From contig DATIYT010000103.1 of NCBI GenBank assembly GCA_035517495.1, positions 186,001-250,000 on the forward strand: 64,000 nt of DNA, read 5' to 3'. This DNA is from DASZHJ01 sp035517495 (GTDB taxonomy: Bacteria > Pseudomonadota > Alphaproteobacteria > ATCC43930 > CGMCC-115725). The notes beneath the pieces are model-generated. The model saw only the letters and a list, made by a program, of their open reading frames with translations, was not told where the DNA came from and did no database searches. The position numbers and the translations under genes were made by a program. This document shows, in pieces, positions 1 through 9,700 of this stretch (positions are counted from its first letter, which is position 1; each line of letters begins with the position of its first letter).

Positions 1-807
1 TATTCCCGCGCGCATGAAACTCTGCACGAATTGGCGCTGAAAGATCAGGAACGCCAACAATAGCGGCGCCGAGGTCATCAAGGTGGCCGCGGTGATGATC
101 GACCAGTGCACGCCCTGGTCCGTGCTCGAGAAGACCTGCAAACCCACGGTGAGCGGTCGCGTCGTGACCGAGTTGGTGACGATCAGCGGCCATAGAAAAT
201 TGTTCCAGTGAAAGCTCACCGAGACCAGCGCGAAGGCGACATAGACCGGCTTCGCGAGCGGCACATAGACGCGCCACAATACCGTCAATGCACCTGCACC
301 CTCGACGCGCGCCGCGTCGTCGAGCTCGCTTGGCACCGTCTTGAAGGTCTGCCGCAGCAGAAATATGCCGAATGCCGATGCCATGTAAGGGAGCCCGATC
401 GCGCTGATCGTGTCGAGAATACCGATCCGGCTCATGGTGGCGTAGTTCTCGACCAGCAACACGTCCGGCACCACCATGAGCTGCACCAGCACGAGCGCGA
501 AGAGGATGTCGCGGCCGAGGAAGGCGAAGCGGGCGAATGCATATGCGGCGAGCGTGCAGAGCACGAGCTGTGCCGTCAGCACCATCATCACCAGCAAGAC
601 GGTGTTGAGGAAGTAGCGCGCGAAGGGTGCCGCTGCCCAGGCGGCGGCGAAATTCTCGAATGTGATGGGCGCCAGCGGATCGAAATGCGCCTCGTAGGCG
701 CCGGGATGAAAAGCGGTCCAGACCGCATAGAACAACGGCAACACCCAGAGCAGCGCCAGCAGCCAAGCGGCAGCGCTCTCTATGTATCTGCCAGCTCGGT
801 CGATCAT
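1..807 (-). CDS. ugpE: UgpE/MalG-type sugar ABC permease (partial)
   Basis: This is an inner-membrane permease subunit of a carbohydrate or glycerol-3-phosphate ABC importer. I translated it from the ATG at 807, which overlaps the stop of the upstream permease gene (ATGA). About 269 residues are visible and the frame is still open at base 1, so only the last few residues are missing (E. coli UgpE has about 280). The N-terminus is a hydrophobic helix rich in Leu, Ala and Trp. The cytoplasmic EAA loop is recognisable as ELDDAARVEGAGALTVLW, with the conserved Gly. It is the last visible gene of the minus-strand order C-B-A-E. Assignment to the Ugp rather than another MalG-type system rests on the neighbours. 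Confidence 0.85.
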   Translation of the reverse strand, partial: MIDRAGRYIESAAAWLLALLWVLPLFYAVWTAFHPGAYEAHFDPLAPITFENFAAAWAAAPFARYFLNTVLLVMMVLTAQLVLCTLAAYAFARFAFLGRDILFALVLVQLMVVPDVLLVENYATMSRIGILDTISAIGLPYMASAFGIFLLRQTFKTVPSELDDAARVEGAGALTVLWRVYVPLAKPVYVAFALVSVSFHWNNFLWPLIVTNSVTTRPLTVGLQVFSSTDQGVHWSIITAATLMTSAPLLLAFLIFQRQFVQSFMRAGI

Positions 808-1679
808 CGATAGTGCACGCGGCGCTCGAGCAACAGGAACTGTCCGAGCGCCAATGTCGCGAGCAAGAGCAGCAGCACGATGGTAAGCGCCGCCGCATAG
901 CCGGTGTCCCAGTATCTGAAGCCGACGTCGAAGATGTAATAGAGCAGCAGCGTGCTCGCGTTGTCGGGTCCGCCCAGGGTCATCACCACGATGTGGTCGA
1001 CAAGGCGGAACGAATTGATCACGGCGTTCACCAGCACGAACAGCGTCGTCGGCATCAAAAGCGGGAAGGTGATGCGGCGAAAGAAGTACCAGCGACCCGC
1101 GCCCTCGATCGCCGCCGCCTCGCCCAAGGTGGGCGAAATCTGCTGCAGCGCCGCCAGGTAGAAGATCATGAAAAAGCCCGCTTCCTTCCAGACCGATACC
1201 GCCATCAGGCACGGCAGCACGCTCTTGCTGCTGCCGAGCCAATTGTGGCTCGGAACGCCGACGAGCCCGAGGAGCTGGTCGAGGAGCCCGTAGCCCGGCG
1301 TATAGAAGAAGAGCCAGATGTTGGCGACCGCGATCATCGGCAGCACAGTCGGCGTGAAGAAGGCGAGGCGCAGGAAGGGGCGGCCCGCGACCTTGCCGTC
1401 GACCCAGAGCGCCATCAGGATCGCAAGCCCAATCGAAAGCGGAATGGTGCCGAGCGCGTACCAGAAATTGTTTGTCAGCGCCTGCCAGAACTCGGGATCC
1501 TCGATCATGTCGCGGTAATTGCCGAGGCCCAGGAACACCGCGCCGCGATCGCCCTTGGGAGTCGAATAGAGGCTGTGCCAGAAGGTCGCGACGGTAGGGT
1601 AGTGAGTGAAAGCGGCGAGCAGCACCGCCGCCGGCAGAAGCAGCAGCCAACCTTGGACGTGCACCTGCCAGCGGCGCAT
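804..1679 (-). CDS. ugpA: UgpA/MalF-type sugar ABC permease
   Basis: A 291-residue inner-membrane permease that pairs with the UgpE-like subunit. It has about six hydrophobic segments, starting with WLLLLPAAVLLAAFTHYP near the N-terminus. The EAA loop is visible as LGEAAAIEGAGRWYFFRRIT followed by FPLLMP, which docks on the ATPase. The start lies 11 bases after the binding-protein gene, and the stop overlaps the next permease start by 4 bases, so the genes are translationally coupled. Length matches UgpA (about 295). The substrate, glycerol-3-phosphate or another sugar phosphate or oligosaccharide, cannot be fixed from sequence alone. Confidence 0.88.
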   Translation of the reverse strand: MRRWQVHVQGWLLLLPAAVLLAAFTHYPTVATFWHSLYSTPKGDRGAVFLGLGNYRDMIEDPEFWQALTNNFWYALGTIPLSIGLAILMALWVDGKVAGRPFLRLAFFTPTVLPMIAVANIWLFFYTPGYGLLDQLLGLVGVPSHNWLGSSKSVLPCLMAVSVWKEAGFFMIFYLAALQQISPTLGEAAAIEGAGRWYFFRRITFPLLMPTTLFVLVNAVINSFRLVDHIVVMTLGGPDNASTLLLYYIFDVGFRYWDTGYAAALTIVLLLLLATLALGQFLLLERRVHYR

Positions 1680-1690
1680 GAGCTGCCGTT

Positions 1691-2989
1691 TCAGCGATAG
1701 GGCTTGAGCAGCCGGTCGGCTTCGCGTTGCGCGTCGCTGAGCGCTTGTTCCGGCGTCTTGGCGAGGGTCAGTGCCGCTTGCAAGCCGTCATTGAGCGCCT
1801 TGGTGACGCGTTGATTGTCATGCGTCGAGAATTCCGCCACCGCGAAGGGGAGCTGATCGCGCGCCACCGCCGCCGCCGGGAAGCTCGCGACGTAGTCCTT
1901 CATCGCCGGCGTGTCCCACGCATCGGGACGGGTCGCCACATATCCCGTCTTAATGCCCCATTCCGCTGTGCGCTCCGGCGTCGTCATGAAGCGCACGAGC
2001 TTGAGCGCCGCCTCGCGTTCGGCCGGACTTGTCTTGGCAAAGATATAAAAATTTCCGCCGCCGGTCGGTGATCCGCGCCGCTTCTTTTCCGGCAACATGG
2101 CAACGCCGAAATCGAACTTGGCATTGGACTTGACGTTGGTGAGATTGCCGGTGGTGGTCCACATGATCGCGGTCTTGCGCTCGAAGAAATCCTTGGGCGT
2201 GGTGCCCCAGTCGATCACGCCTTCGGGCATCGCCTGATCCTTGTGCGCGAGGTCGACCAGATATTGCAACGCCTCCACGACGCCGGGCTTATCGAGATAG
2301 GTCTCGGTGCCCGCGCTGTTCATCAGCATCGCGTCGTTCTGGGTCGTGAGCGCCTGGAACAACCAGTAGGGAAATCCAGAGGTCGGGATTTCGAGCCCCC
2401 ATTGCGTCACGTTGCCGCTCGCGTCGCGCTTGGTGAGTTTCTTCGCATCCCGCGTCAGCTCGTCCCAATTTTGCGGCGCGTGCTCCGGATCGAGCCCGGC
2501 TTCCTTGAAGGCTTCCTTGTTCCAGAACATGACGATGGTCGAGCGCTGGAACGGAATGCCCCAGGTCTTGCCGCCGGTCTGGCTGTTCGCCATGAAGGCG
2601 GGATAGAAACCCGCCAGCCACTTCTGATCGTCGCTGGAAAGCGCGTCGTCGAAGGGGATGATCGCCTTCTCATCGATCAGGGTGAACATGTCGGTCGACA
2701 GAAGCACTGCAAGCTGCGGCGGCGTGCCGCCTTTGACGGCGGTAAGCGCTTTCGCGATGGTGTCTTGATAGGTTCCGGTATAGATCGCCTGCACCTTGAT
2801 GTCGGGATTCGCCTTCTCGAAGTCCGCGACCATGCCGTCGATGATCTTGGTGATAGGGCCGCCGACCGCCACTGGATAATAAAAGGAGATGTCAGTCGCG
2901 CCCGCGGGCTCGGCGGCAAGACCGAGCAAAAGCACGGCAAAGAGGCCGGCGGCGCCGGACAGGCGTCGAAGCATCGAAATTCCCCACAT
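1691..2989 (-). CDS. ugpB: UgpB-like extracellular solute-binding protein
   Basis: A periplasmic solute-binding protein of 432 residues (family 1, UgpB/MalE type) that delivers substrate to the UgpAE permease. A signal peptide is visible, with the hydrophobic core LFAVLLLGLAAEPAGA. The segments around IPFQRSTIVMFWNKEAFKEA, GLDP and KTGYV follow the E. coli UgpB pattern. A good AAGGAGG ribosome-binding site lies 9 bases before the ATG at 2989; MLRR at 2974 is the alternative start. The gene sits between the ATPase gene and ugpA. UgpB-like is favoured over a generic sugar binder, but the ligand is inferred. Confidence 0.82.
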   Translation of the reverse strand: MWGISMLRRLSGAAGLFAVLLLGLAAEPAGATDISFYYPVAVGGPITKIIDGMVADFEKANPDIKVQAIYTGTYQDTIAKALTAVKGGTPPQLAVLLSTDMFTLIDEKAIIPFDDALSSDDQKWLAGFYPAFMANSQTGGKTWGIPFQRSTIVMFWNKEAFKEAGLDPEHAPQNWDELTRDAKKLTKRDASGNVTQWGLEIPTSGFPYWLFQALTTQNDAMLMNSAGTETYLDKPGVVEALQYLVDLAHKDQAMPEGVIDWGTTPKDFFERKTAIMWTTTGNLTNVKSNAKFDFGVAMLPEKKRRGSPTGGGNFYIFAKTSPAEREAALKLVRFMTTPERTAEWGIKTGYVATRPDAWDTPAMKDYVASFPAAAVARDQLPFAVAEFSTHDNQRVTKALNDGLQAALTLAKTPEQALSDAQREADRLLKPYR

Positions 2990-3022
2990 GATCTGCCCCT
3001 CCTTATCTTGGGTTTGTTGGCA

Positions 3023-4117
3023 CTAAATCGCGAGCCCGAGTCGATTAGCGGCGCCAAGCATGGCACCGGCGAGATCGTCGCGCCGATTGCCGCTCTCTCC
3101 CTCGAAGACATGCGCATCCTCCGGTCGCCAGGAGACGCGGATGGTGTCGCCCGGTACAGCCGCAAGCCGTCCGCCGGCGCGCGCGGTGATTCGCTCGGAA
3201 CCGATCGCCGCCGTCACCAGCGTATCGGCGCCCAGATACTCGATCGCGTCGACCCGGGCGGGAATGCCCGTCTCGCCGATCGCGACCGCCTCTGGTCGTA
3301 CGCCGAGAACCAACCCCGCGCCCGAATGGCGCAACAGCGCCGGTCCATCGCTGCCGGCGACGACCGCCCCGCCGCCGGTATCCTCGAGCTTGAGCGTATT
3401 CATCGGCGGAGTTCCGATAAAGCGCGCGGCGAACAGCGTGGAGGGGCGTTCATAAAGTTCGTGCGGCGCGCCGTTTTGCTCGATTTTACCGGCGCGCAGC
3501 AGCACCACCTGATCGGCCATGGTCATTGCCTCGGTCTGGTCGTGCGTCACATAGACCATGGTGATGCCGAGCTGTTGCTGCAGTGCGCGGATTTCGTGCC
3601 GCATTTCGGCGCGCAATTGCGCGTCGAGGTTGGAGAGCGGCTCGTCCATCAAGCAGACCGGCGCTTGCGAAATCAATGCCCGGCCGAGTGCGACGCGTTG
3701 TTGTTGCCCGCCCGAGAGCTGCGCCGGCCGCCGTTCCAAGAGCGCGTCGAGCCCGAGGAGGCCCGCTACTCGCTTGAGGCGCCGTTCGCGCTCCGTGCGC
3801 GGCACGCGGCGTACCTTCAATCCAAACAGAATATTCTCGGCAACGCTCAGATGCGGGAACAGTGCGTAGGACTGGAACACCATGGCGATGCCGCGACGGG
3901 CGGGCGGCAAATGAGTCACATCGCGACCGCCGATCATGATCCGCCCGGAACTTGCAGTCTCGAGGCCGGCAATCAGACGGAGCGTCGTCGATTTCCCGCA
4001 ACCCGAAGGGCCCAGCAGCACGAGCAGCCGTCCTTCGGCCGCATCAAAGGATACGTTCTCCACCGCGGGCAGCGTGCCCCAGAAGCGGCTGACGCGCTCG
4101 AGAGAGATGGCGGACAC
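3023..4117 (-). CDS. ugpC: UgpC/MalK-type ABC transporter ATPase
   Basis: The cytoplasmic ATPase of 364 residues that energises the sugar or glycerol-3-phosphate importer. Walker A GPSGCGKST is at residues 36–44, the signature LSGGQ at 134–138, and Walker B VCLMDE at 154–159. A C-terminal TOBE/OB-type regulatory domain follows from about residue 235, with GVRPEAVAIGE typical of the MalK/UgpC group. It is the first gene of the operon here, while E. coli has the order ugpBAECQ. The start ATG at 4117 gives the usual N-terminus directly before the first beta strand. Confidence 0.9.
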   Translation of the reverse strand: MSAISLERVSRFWGTLPAVENVSFDAAEGRLLVLLGPSGCGKSTTLRLIAGLETASSGRIMIGGRDVTHLPPARRGIAMVFQSYALFPHLSVAENILFGLKVRRVPRTERERRLKRVAGLLGLDALLERRPAQLSGGQQQRVALGRALISQAPVCLMDEPLSNLDAQLRAEMRHEIRALQQQLGITMVYVTHDQTEAMTMADQVVLLRAGKIEQNGAPHELYERPSTLFAARFIGTPPMNTLKLEDTGGGAVVAGSDGPALLRHSGAGLVLGVRPEAVAIGETGIPARVDAIEYLGADTLVTAAIGSERITARAGGRLAAVPGDTIRVSWRPEDAHVFEGESGNRRDDLAGAMLGAANRLGLAI

Positions 4118-4463
4118 CCAGGCCTCGGTCTTGTCGATGGGAGGGCGCTCAGGCGAGGGCGGGACCCTGGCACGCCCATGTTACGGGCGCGTGACGCGCA
4201 TGATCAAGCGACTCCATGTCGTAGTATCCAGCCGAGGCTCCGCCCGCCCACAGGGGTACTGCACCGAAAAAACTGTCCGAGGGCCGGCGTTACTCTTTTG
4301 GGTGGCGCTCTAATTCAATCGGCTGGCCAATTAGCGATTGCGCCTGACCGATCTCTCAAGTATCGCTTAAATAGAGGGAAAACGACTTGCGTTCGGTCTT
4401 GCCCTTAGCATGGGGAAGCGGCGTCTCCGGTGAGGGGTCGGTGTTCGAATTCGGGGGCGGGGG
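4118..4463. other. intergenic region between divergent ugpC and tpsB
   Basis: A 346-base gap with no convincing gene. It must carry the promoters for the leftward transporter operon and the rightward secretion locus. The right part, about 4290–4380, is more AT-rich than the surroundings and contains the proposed tpsB promoter. I saw no operator palindrome, riboswitch or terminator I would defend. Confidence 0.7.
4344..4372 (+). promoter_or_regulatory. putative sigma-70-type promoter of tpsB
   Basis: CTGACC (4344–4349) and TTAAAT (4367–4372) are separated by exactly 17 bases, about 90 bases before the tpsB start. Each box matches four of six consensus positions, and the -10 lies in a local AT-rich patch. 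This is a pattern call only. Confidence 0.35.
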
Positions 4464-6167
4464 ATGGAGCGGCAACGAGTTGAGCATTTGGGACGGCGCC
4501 TTAAGGCGGGACTCATTGCTTCGCTAATCGCGCTTTCCGCCATCGCCGCGGGCAACGCGCTCGCTCAGGCGCCCGATGCAGGCGGACTCGGCCCGGCGAG
4601 CCTGCGTCCGCTGCCGACGCCCACGCCGCCGGGTGGATTCGACTTCAGCATCGAGTCGACGCGACCGTCACCGGTGCCGCGCGCGGTCGAGGAGCTGCGC
4701 TTCGAGTTGCGTGGGATCACGATCGTCGGCGCCAAGGCGCTCACGGATGCCGAACTGCAAGCGATCTATAATCCCTATATCGGCAAGCAAATCGGGTTCA
4801 GCGATCTACTCAACATCGCCTCCGCGATCGAAGCGGCCTACCGCGACAAGGGCTATGCGATCGTGCGCGCCTACGTGCCGCCGCAGCGCGTGGGCAACGG
4901 CATCTTCACGATCAATGTGGTCGAAGGCTACGTGAACGCGATCGCGATCGACGGCGGCGACGCGGGTGTGCGCGATTTGGTGACCGCCTATACCGCGCCT
5001 ATCACCGCCGCCCGGCCGCTCGAAATTGGGAGTGTCGAGCGCGGGCTGCTGCTGTCCAACGATCTTCCGGGCGTGCAGGCCTCGGCCCTGCTGCGTCCCT
5101 CGCCGGATCAACCCGGCGCCAGCGACATGGTGGTGACGGTCAATCAGACGCCGCTCACAGGCGGGCTCAACTTCGACAATCGCGGCTCACCCTTCACCGA
5201 CCTTTGGACGATCGGCGGCGATGTGGAGTGGAACTCGCCCACGGGATCGGCCGACCAGTTTTACGGCAACGTGCAGATGGCGCCCGATCCGAGCGAGCGC
5301 ATCGAAGGAACCGTCAGGTACCAGCATCCGCTCGGCACCAACGGGCTAACGGCGAGCGTCTACACGACCGTGTCTAATGGCGCGCCCGTCGGGGTCGCCA
5401 ATGGAATCAGCGTCACGACCAACAGTATCGCGGTCGGCCCGCGCCTTAGCTACCCGATCATACGCTCGCGCAATGAAACCCTTAACATCGAGGGCGGCTG
5501 GACCTACCAGGATGCGACGGTAAACGCGGCGGGGATGCAGTTCAGTCACGATCACTGGAACGTGCTCGACGTGGGAGCCACATATTCCCAAAACGGGTTC
5601 TGGGAGGGCAATACCACGGGGGTGATCGATATCGCACAGGGCCTGCAGATTTTTGGCGCGACGGAAAATGATTCGCCCTCGCTCTCCCGCATCGGGGCAC
5701 ACACCGATTTCACCAAGATCACGTTCACGCTTAAGCGGGCGCAGTTACTGTGGGGGCCGATAAGTGCGTTCGTCTGGCTGCAGGGACAATGGTCACCTGT
5801 TCCGCTTGTGGTAGGCGAGCAGATTACTTTCGGGGGATATGAAATCGGGCGCGGTTATTGGCCGAGTGCTCTCAGCGGTGACAGCGGCGTCGGCGGCTCA
5901 GGCGAGTTGCGCTACGACCACCAGTTTACCGATTCCTTCATCCAGACGGTGCAGCCCTACATTTTCTTCGATACCGGCAAGATATGGAATCATATCGGCA
6001 ATACGCCGAATCAAGCGGTCGCATCGACCGGTGTCGGTGTTCGCCTGTCGCTGCCGCTGAACATAACGGGGGATGTCGAATTTGCCTCGATGCTGCTGGG
6101 CGTTCCCGGCAGCAACAATGGCGAGCGCACAAACAGGGTGCTGGTGAGCGGTGCCATCCGATTTTGA
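4464..6167 (+). CDS. TpsB outer-membrane transporter (ShlB/FhaC family)
   Basis: A two-partner secretion pore of 567 residues that exports the TpsA protein encoded next to it across the outer membrane. A signal peptide (residues 12–35, ending GNALA-QAPD) precedes a Pro-rich linker. A POTRA domain runs from about residue 75 to 155, with the typical LRFELRGITIVGAKALTDAE start. The rest is a beta-barrel, including the conserved lumenal-loop RGY motif in YEIGRGYW. The protein ends in Phe (SGAIRF), as BAM-assembled barrels do. The ATG at 4464 follows a G-rich ribosome-binding region. Length matches FhaC and ShlB (about 550–580). Confidence 0.92.
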   Translation: MERQRVEHLGRRLKAGLIASLIALSAIAAGNALAQAPDAGGLGPASLRPLPTPTPPGGFDFSIESTRPSPVPRAVEELRFELRGITIVGAKALTDAELQAIYNPYIGKQIGFSDLLNIASAIEAAYRDKGYAIVRAYVPPQRVGNGIFTINVVEGYVNAIAIDGGDAGVRDLVTAYTAPITAARPLEIGSVERGLLLSNDLPGVQASALLRPSPDQPGASDMVVTVNQTPLTGGLNFDNRGSPFTDLWTIGGDVEWNSPTGSADQFYGNVQMAPDPSERIEGTVRYQHPLGTNGLTASVYTTVSNGAPVGVANGISVTTNSIAVGPRLSYPIIRSRNETLNIEGGWTYQDATVNAAGMQFSHDHWNVLDVGATYSQNGFWEGNTTGVIDIAQGLQIFGATENDSPSLSRIGAHTDFTKITFTLKRAQLLWGPISAFVWLQGQWSPVPLVVGEQITFGGYEIGRGYWPSALSGDSGVGGSGELRYDHQFTDSFIQTVQPYIFFDTGKIWNHIGNTPNQAVASTGVGVRLSLPLNITGDVEFASMLLGVPGSNNGERTNRVLVSGAIRF

Positions 6168-6721
6168 ATCCAATGCGCTAGTTACTACATTATTGGAATC
6201 CCCGTAATTTAGAATACACTACCCCTCCGAGAACCGCGTCGGCAGTCCGCCGCGGGCGCACCGGATTTTGCGACCGCAGGTGCGATGGCGAGCAGCGGGG
6301 GGCGGGGCGATGCAATAATCCCAACGTGACCGGGGAGTCATAAGCCCAAATGAAGTTCCACTGTTCAGGCACTTCTATCGGCGCAATAGAGGCCTCTCCG
6401 TGTAGCCGACCGCAGTGACGCCCGTCCTCGCGAACCCGCCGTCAACGTAACCATTCCGTAGTACCGCGCAGGCGACCCGAACTATTGGTGCTTTAGTTCG
6501 ATTTAAAAGTAAATATTGTTGCGAGTGAACCCAAAAGGGCTGGATCGTCGCAACATCCCGACGAAAGGGTAATTCCTCTGCCCTAGCGGTGGTGCTGCTG
6601 CTTCAGTAATATCAATGCGGCGCCTAGCGAATAGTAGGCGGAGACCTTCGTGTGCGGGATTTGCTTGGTCTAATGTCTACTCTACAGGGCGTTGAATTGC
6701 TCAATACTCCAGGAGTGGTAG
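6168..6721. other. long leader region between tpsB and tpsA
   Basis: A 554-base gap with no credible coding sequence on either strand. Base composition is less GC-rich than its neighbours, especially around 6490–6525. It ends in a clear ribosome-binding site, AGGAG at 6711–6715, six bases before the tpsA ATG. Such a long gap suggests that tpsA has its own promoter, but I could not pin down a convincing -35/-10 pair. I saw no strong terminator hairpin. Confidence 0.65.
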
Positions 6722-9700
6722 ATGGCACGCCGCACTAGGAAATTGTGGCGCGATGGGTTGTTGGCGTCGACGGCGGTGTTGGCGAGTGGGGTTGTGTGTT
6801 TGGGGAGTGCGGAAGGTCAGGTTAGGGGATTAACGGTAGAGGCGGGTCAGGCGTCGGTATCGATGCCGTCTGGGACGAAGACGGTGATCACGCAGAGCAC
6901 GTCGAAGGCGATTTTGAACTGGCAGAGTTTTTCGATTGCGGGTGGGACGAGCGTGCAGTTTGTGCAGCCGTCTTCGGGGTCGATTGCGCTGAACCGGGTG
7001 ACGGGCGGAGGGGTGAGCAGCATCCAGGGCCAGTTGTTGGCGAACGGTCAGGTTTGGCTTGTGAACCCGAACGGGGTGTTTTTTGGGCCGGGATCGCAGG
7101 TTGACGTGGCGGGGTTGATTGCGACGACGGCGGACGTGAAGGACGGGGACTTTCTATCGGGGCATTACACATTTGGGACGGCGTCGCCGAATGCGAATGC
7201 GAGCGTGGTGAACGCGGGGCGGATCTCGGTTGCGTCTGGTGGGACGGCGGCGCTGGTGGGGGCCCGGGTCGACAATTCGGGACTGATTGAGGCGGACTTT
7301 GGGACGGTTGTATTGGCGGGCGGGAAGACGTTTGCGGTGGACTTTGCGGGCGACAAGCTGCTGTCGTTTGCGGTGACGGGTGCGGTGGATCAGGCGCCGG
7401 TGAATGGGGAAGGCGCGGCGGCGCTGGTGACGAACGAGGGGACGCTGCGGTCGAGCGGGGGGACGGTGCTGCTGACGGCGCGCGCGGCGAAGAACATCGT
7501 GGACAACGTGATCAACAGCACGGGGATCGTGGAGGCGAGGAGCGCGCGCTCGGTGAATGGGGAGATCGTCTTCGACGGCGGGGATGGGGGTGTATCGGTC
7601 TCCGGGAGTGTGGACGCGTCGGGGCGGGGTGCGGGGGAGACGGGCGGGAGTGTGCAGGTGCTGGGCGGGACGGTGTCGCTGTCGGGGACTGCGCGGATCG
7701 ATGTGTCGGGGGATCAGGGCGGGGGAACGGTGCTGGTGGGGGGCAACTTCCACGGCAGCGGGCCGCAGGCGAATGCGCTGACGACGACGATTTCGGCGGG
7801 CGTGGTGATCGCGGCGGACGCGATCACGGCGGGGTCCGGCGGCCAGGTGGCGGTGTGGTCGGACCAGCAGACGGAGATGGACGGCACGATCACGGCGCGG
7901 GGCGGCGCGACGGGCGGCAACGGCGGCTTCATCGAGACCTCGAGCCGCGGCAATCTCGCGATCGGCTCCAGCGCGAGTGTCAACGCCGGCGCGCCCAACG
8001 GCACCCCCGGTACCTGGCTCCTCGATCCGTCCAATCTCACCATCGCCACCACCACCGGCGTCGATACGGTCGTCAACACCGTCATCACCGGCGCTCTCGC
8101 CAATCAAAATGTGCTGATCGATACCACCAATGACGGACAAAACGGAACCGGCGACATTGTCGTCAATGCGACTTTAACTTACTCGAGCGGACATTCCCTC
8201 TCGTTGGTCGCGGTCGGCAGCATTAACGTTGGCGCCTCCATTACCAACAGCGGTGGCGGGGCCATCAATCTGGTGGCGGGTTGGGATGGGGTCACCGGAC
8301 TGACCAACACCGGTGGCGTCGTCTTCAACCCCGCCAATACCACAGTCCCCGGCACGCCCGGCTCCATCAATATTGCGGCGATCGAGGGCGGCACCCCCGG
8401 AACCACGTTCGGCAGCACGGCCACGGCAAGTGGCGGCGGAAACATCGTCATCACCGCACTGGTCGCCAGCACCAGCGGTGCCGTTACGTTGCTTGGGAAC
8501 AATGTCACCGACAGTCAGGGGATCACAGCACATGGCGGACTGAATATTGAGGCGGTCAGCGGCGTATCCATAGCCGGATCCATCAGCGCCGGCGGGTTTA
8601 TGGACGGGTCGGGCGGCTCGATCAACGGCGGCAATGTCTCGATCACCGCCAATGGCGACATCACGCTCGACAGCGGCAATGGCAGCGGCGTCAGTAACGC
8701 GATTGTCGCTAGCGGCGGTGCCGCTTCGGTGACATCGACGACCAACGCCGGAAGCGGCGGCTCGGTAACGATCATCAGCACGCAGGGTTCTCTGGTGATC
8801 GACGGTGCCATCACCACGCGCGGCGGCGACGTTACCCTCTCGGGCACCGGGATCGGTGGGAATGCCGGCAATGTCACGCTCTCCGGCACCAACATTTCGA
8901 TCGCCCCCACCACCGGCGACAATTCGATCAATGCGCGCGGCGGCAGGAACAGCGTCGGCGGCAGTGCGGGCAACGCCGGGGCCGTCTCGCTAACCGCAAC
9001 CTCTGGCTCGATCTCCATTGGCGTCAGTACCGGCGATCTCGCGGTCAACGACGAGGGCGGCGATGCGACGGTGAGCGGCAAGGGCGGCAACGCCGGGGGA
9101 GTTACCATTTCCGCCCCGGGATCGGTGACTATCGGCGCGAGCGCGGGCGATCCATCGATCGCCACGCGCGGCGGCCTGGCCAACACCGGCAACGGCGGCA
9201 ACGGCGCTTCAATTACGATCACCGGTGGGAGCATCGTCATCGACGGCGCGGTCGTGAGCCTTGGCGGAGATGCGCTGTTGGGTACCTTCGGCGGCAGCGG
9301 CGGCACTGCCGGTCCAATCAGCTTGACCGCAACGACCGGGGACATCTCGATCGGGGTGAGCCAGGTCACCACCGTCAATTCGACGGGCACCGAAATTTCC
9401 TACATCAGCTTGATTGCTAGAGGCGGCGACACCGATGGAACCGCCGGCGGCGGCAGCGGTGCCGCGATAACCCTGAGCGCGCCCAACGGCTCGATCACCG
9501 CCGGCGCCAATATCACCGCGAATACAAGCAACGGCTCAATCACAAACAGTGGCACGGTGACCACGACCGACGGTGCCGCGGTGGATTCACGCGGCGGCAA
9601 CGACGGTTCGAACGGTGCGGCTGGAGGTCAAGGGGGTGCCGCCGCTGCCATTTCGGTCAGTGCCGGCGGCGACGTGACGCTCGGTACGGTAAATGTGGAT

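Noticed and set aside
2243..4408. Long plus-strand frame opposite ugpB and ugpC (721 codons)
   Set aside because: It is the antisense shadow of high-GC genes with clear UgpB and UgpC motifs on the other strand; its translation is Arg/Gly/His-rich with no family pattern.
6190..6372. 60-codon minus-strand frame in the tpsB–tpsA gap as a small gene
   Set aside because: No ribosome-binding site, no recognisable motif, and poor codon pattern compared with flanking genes.
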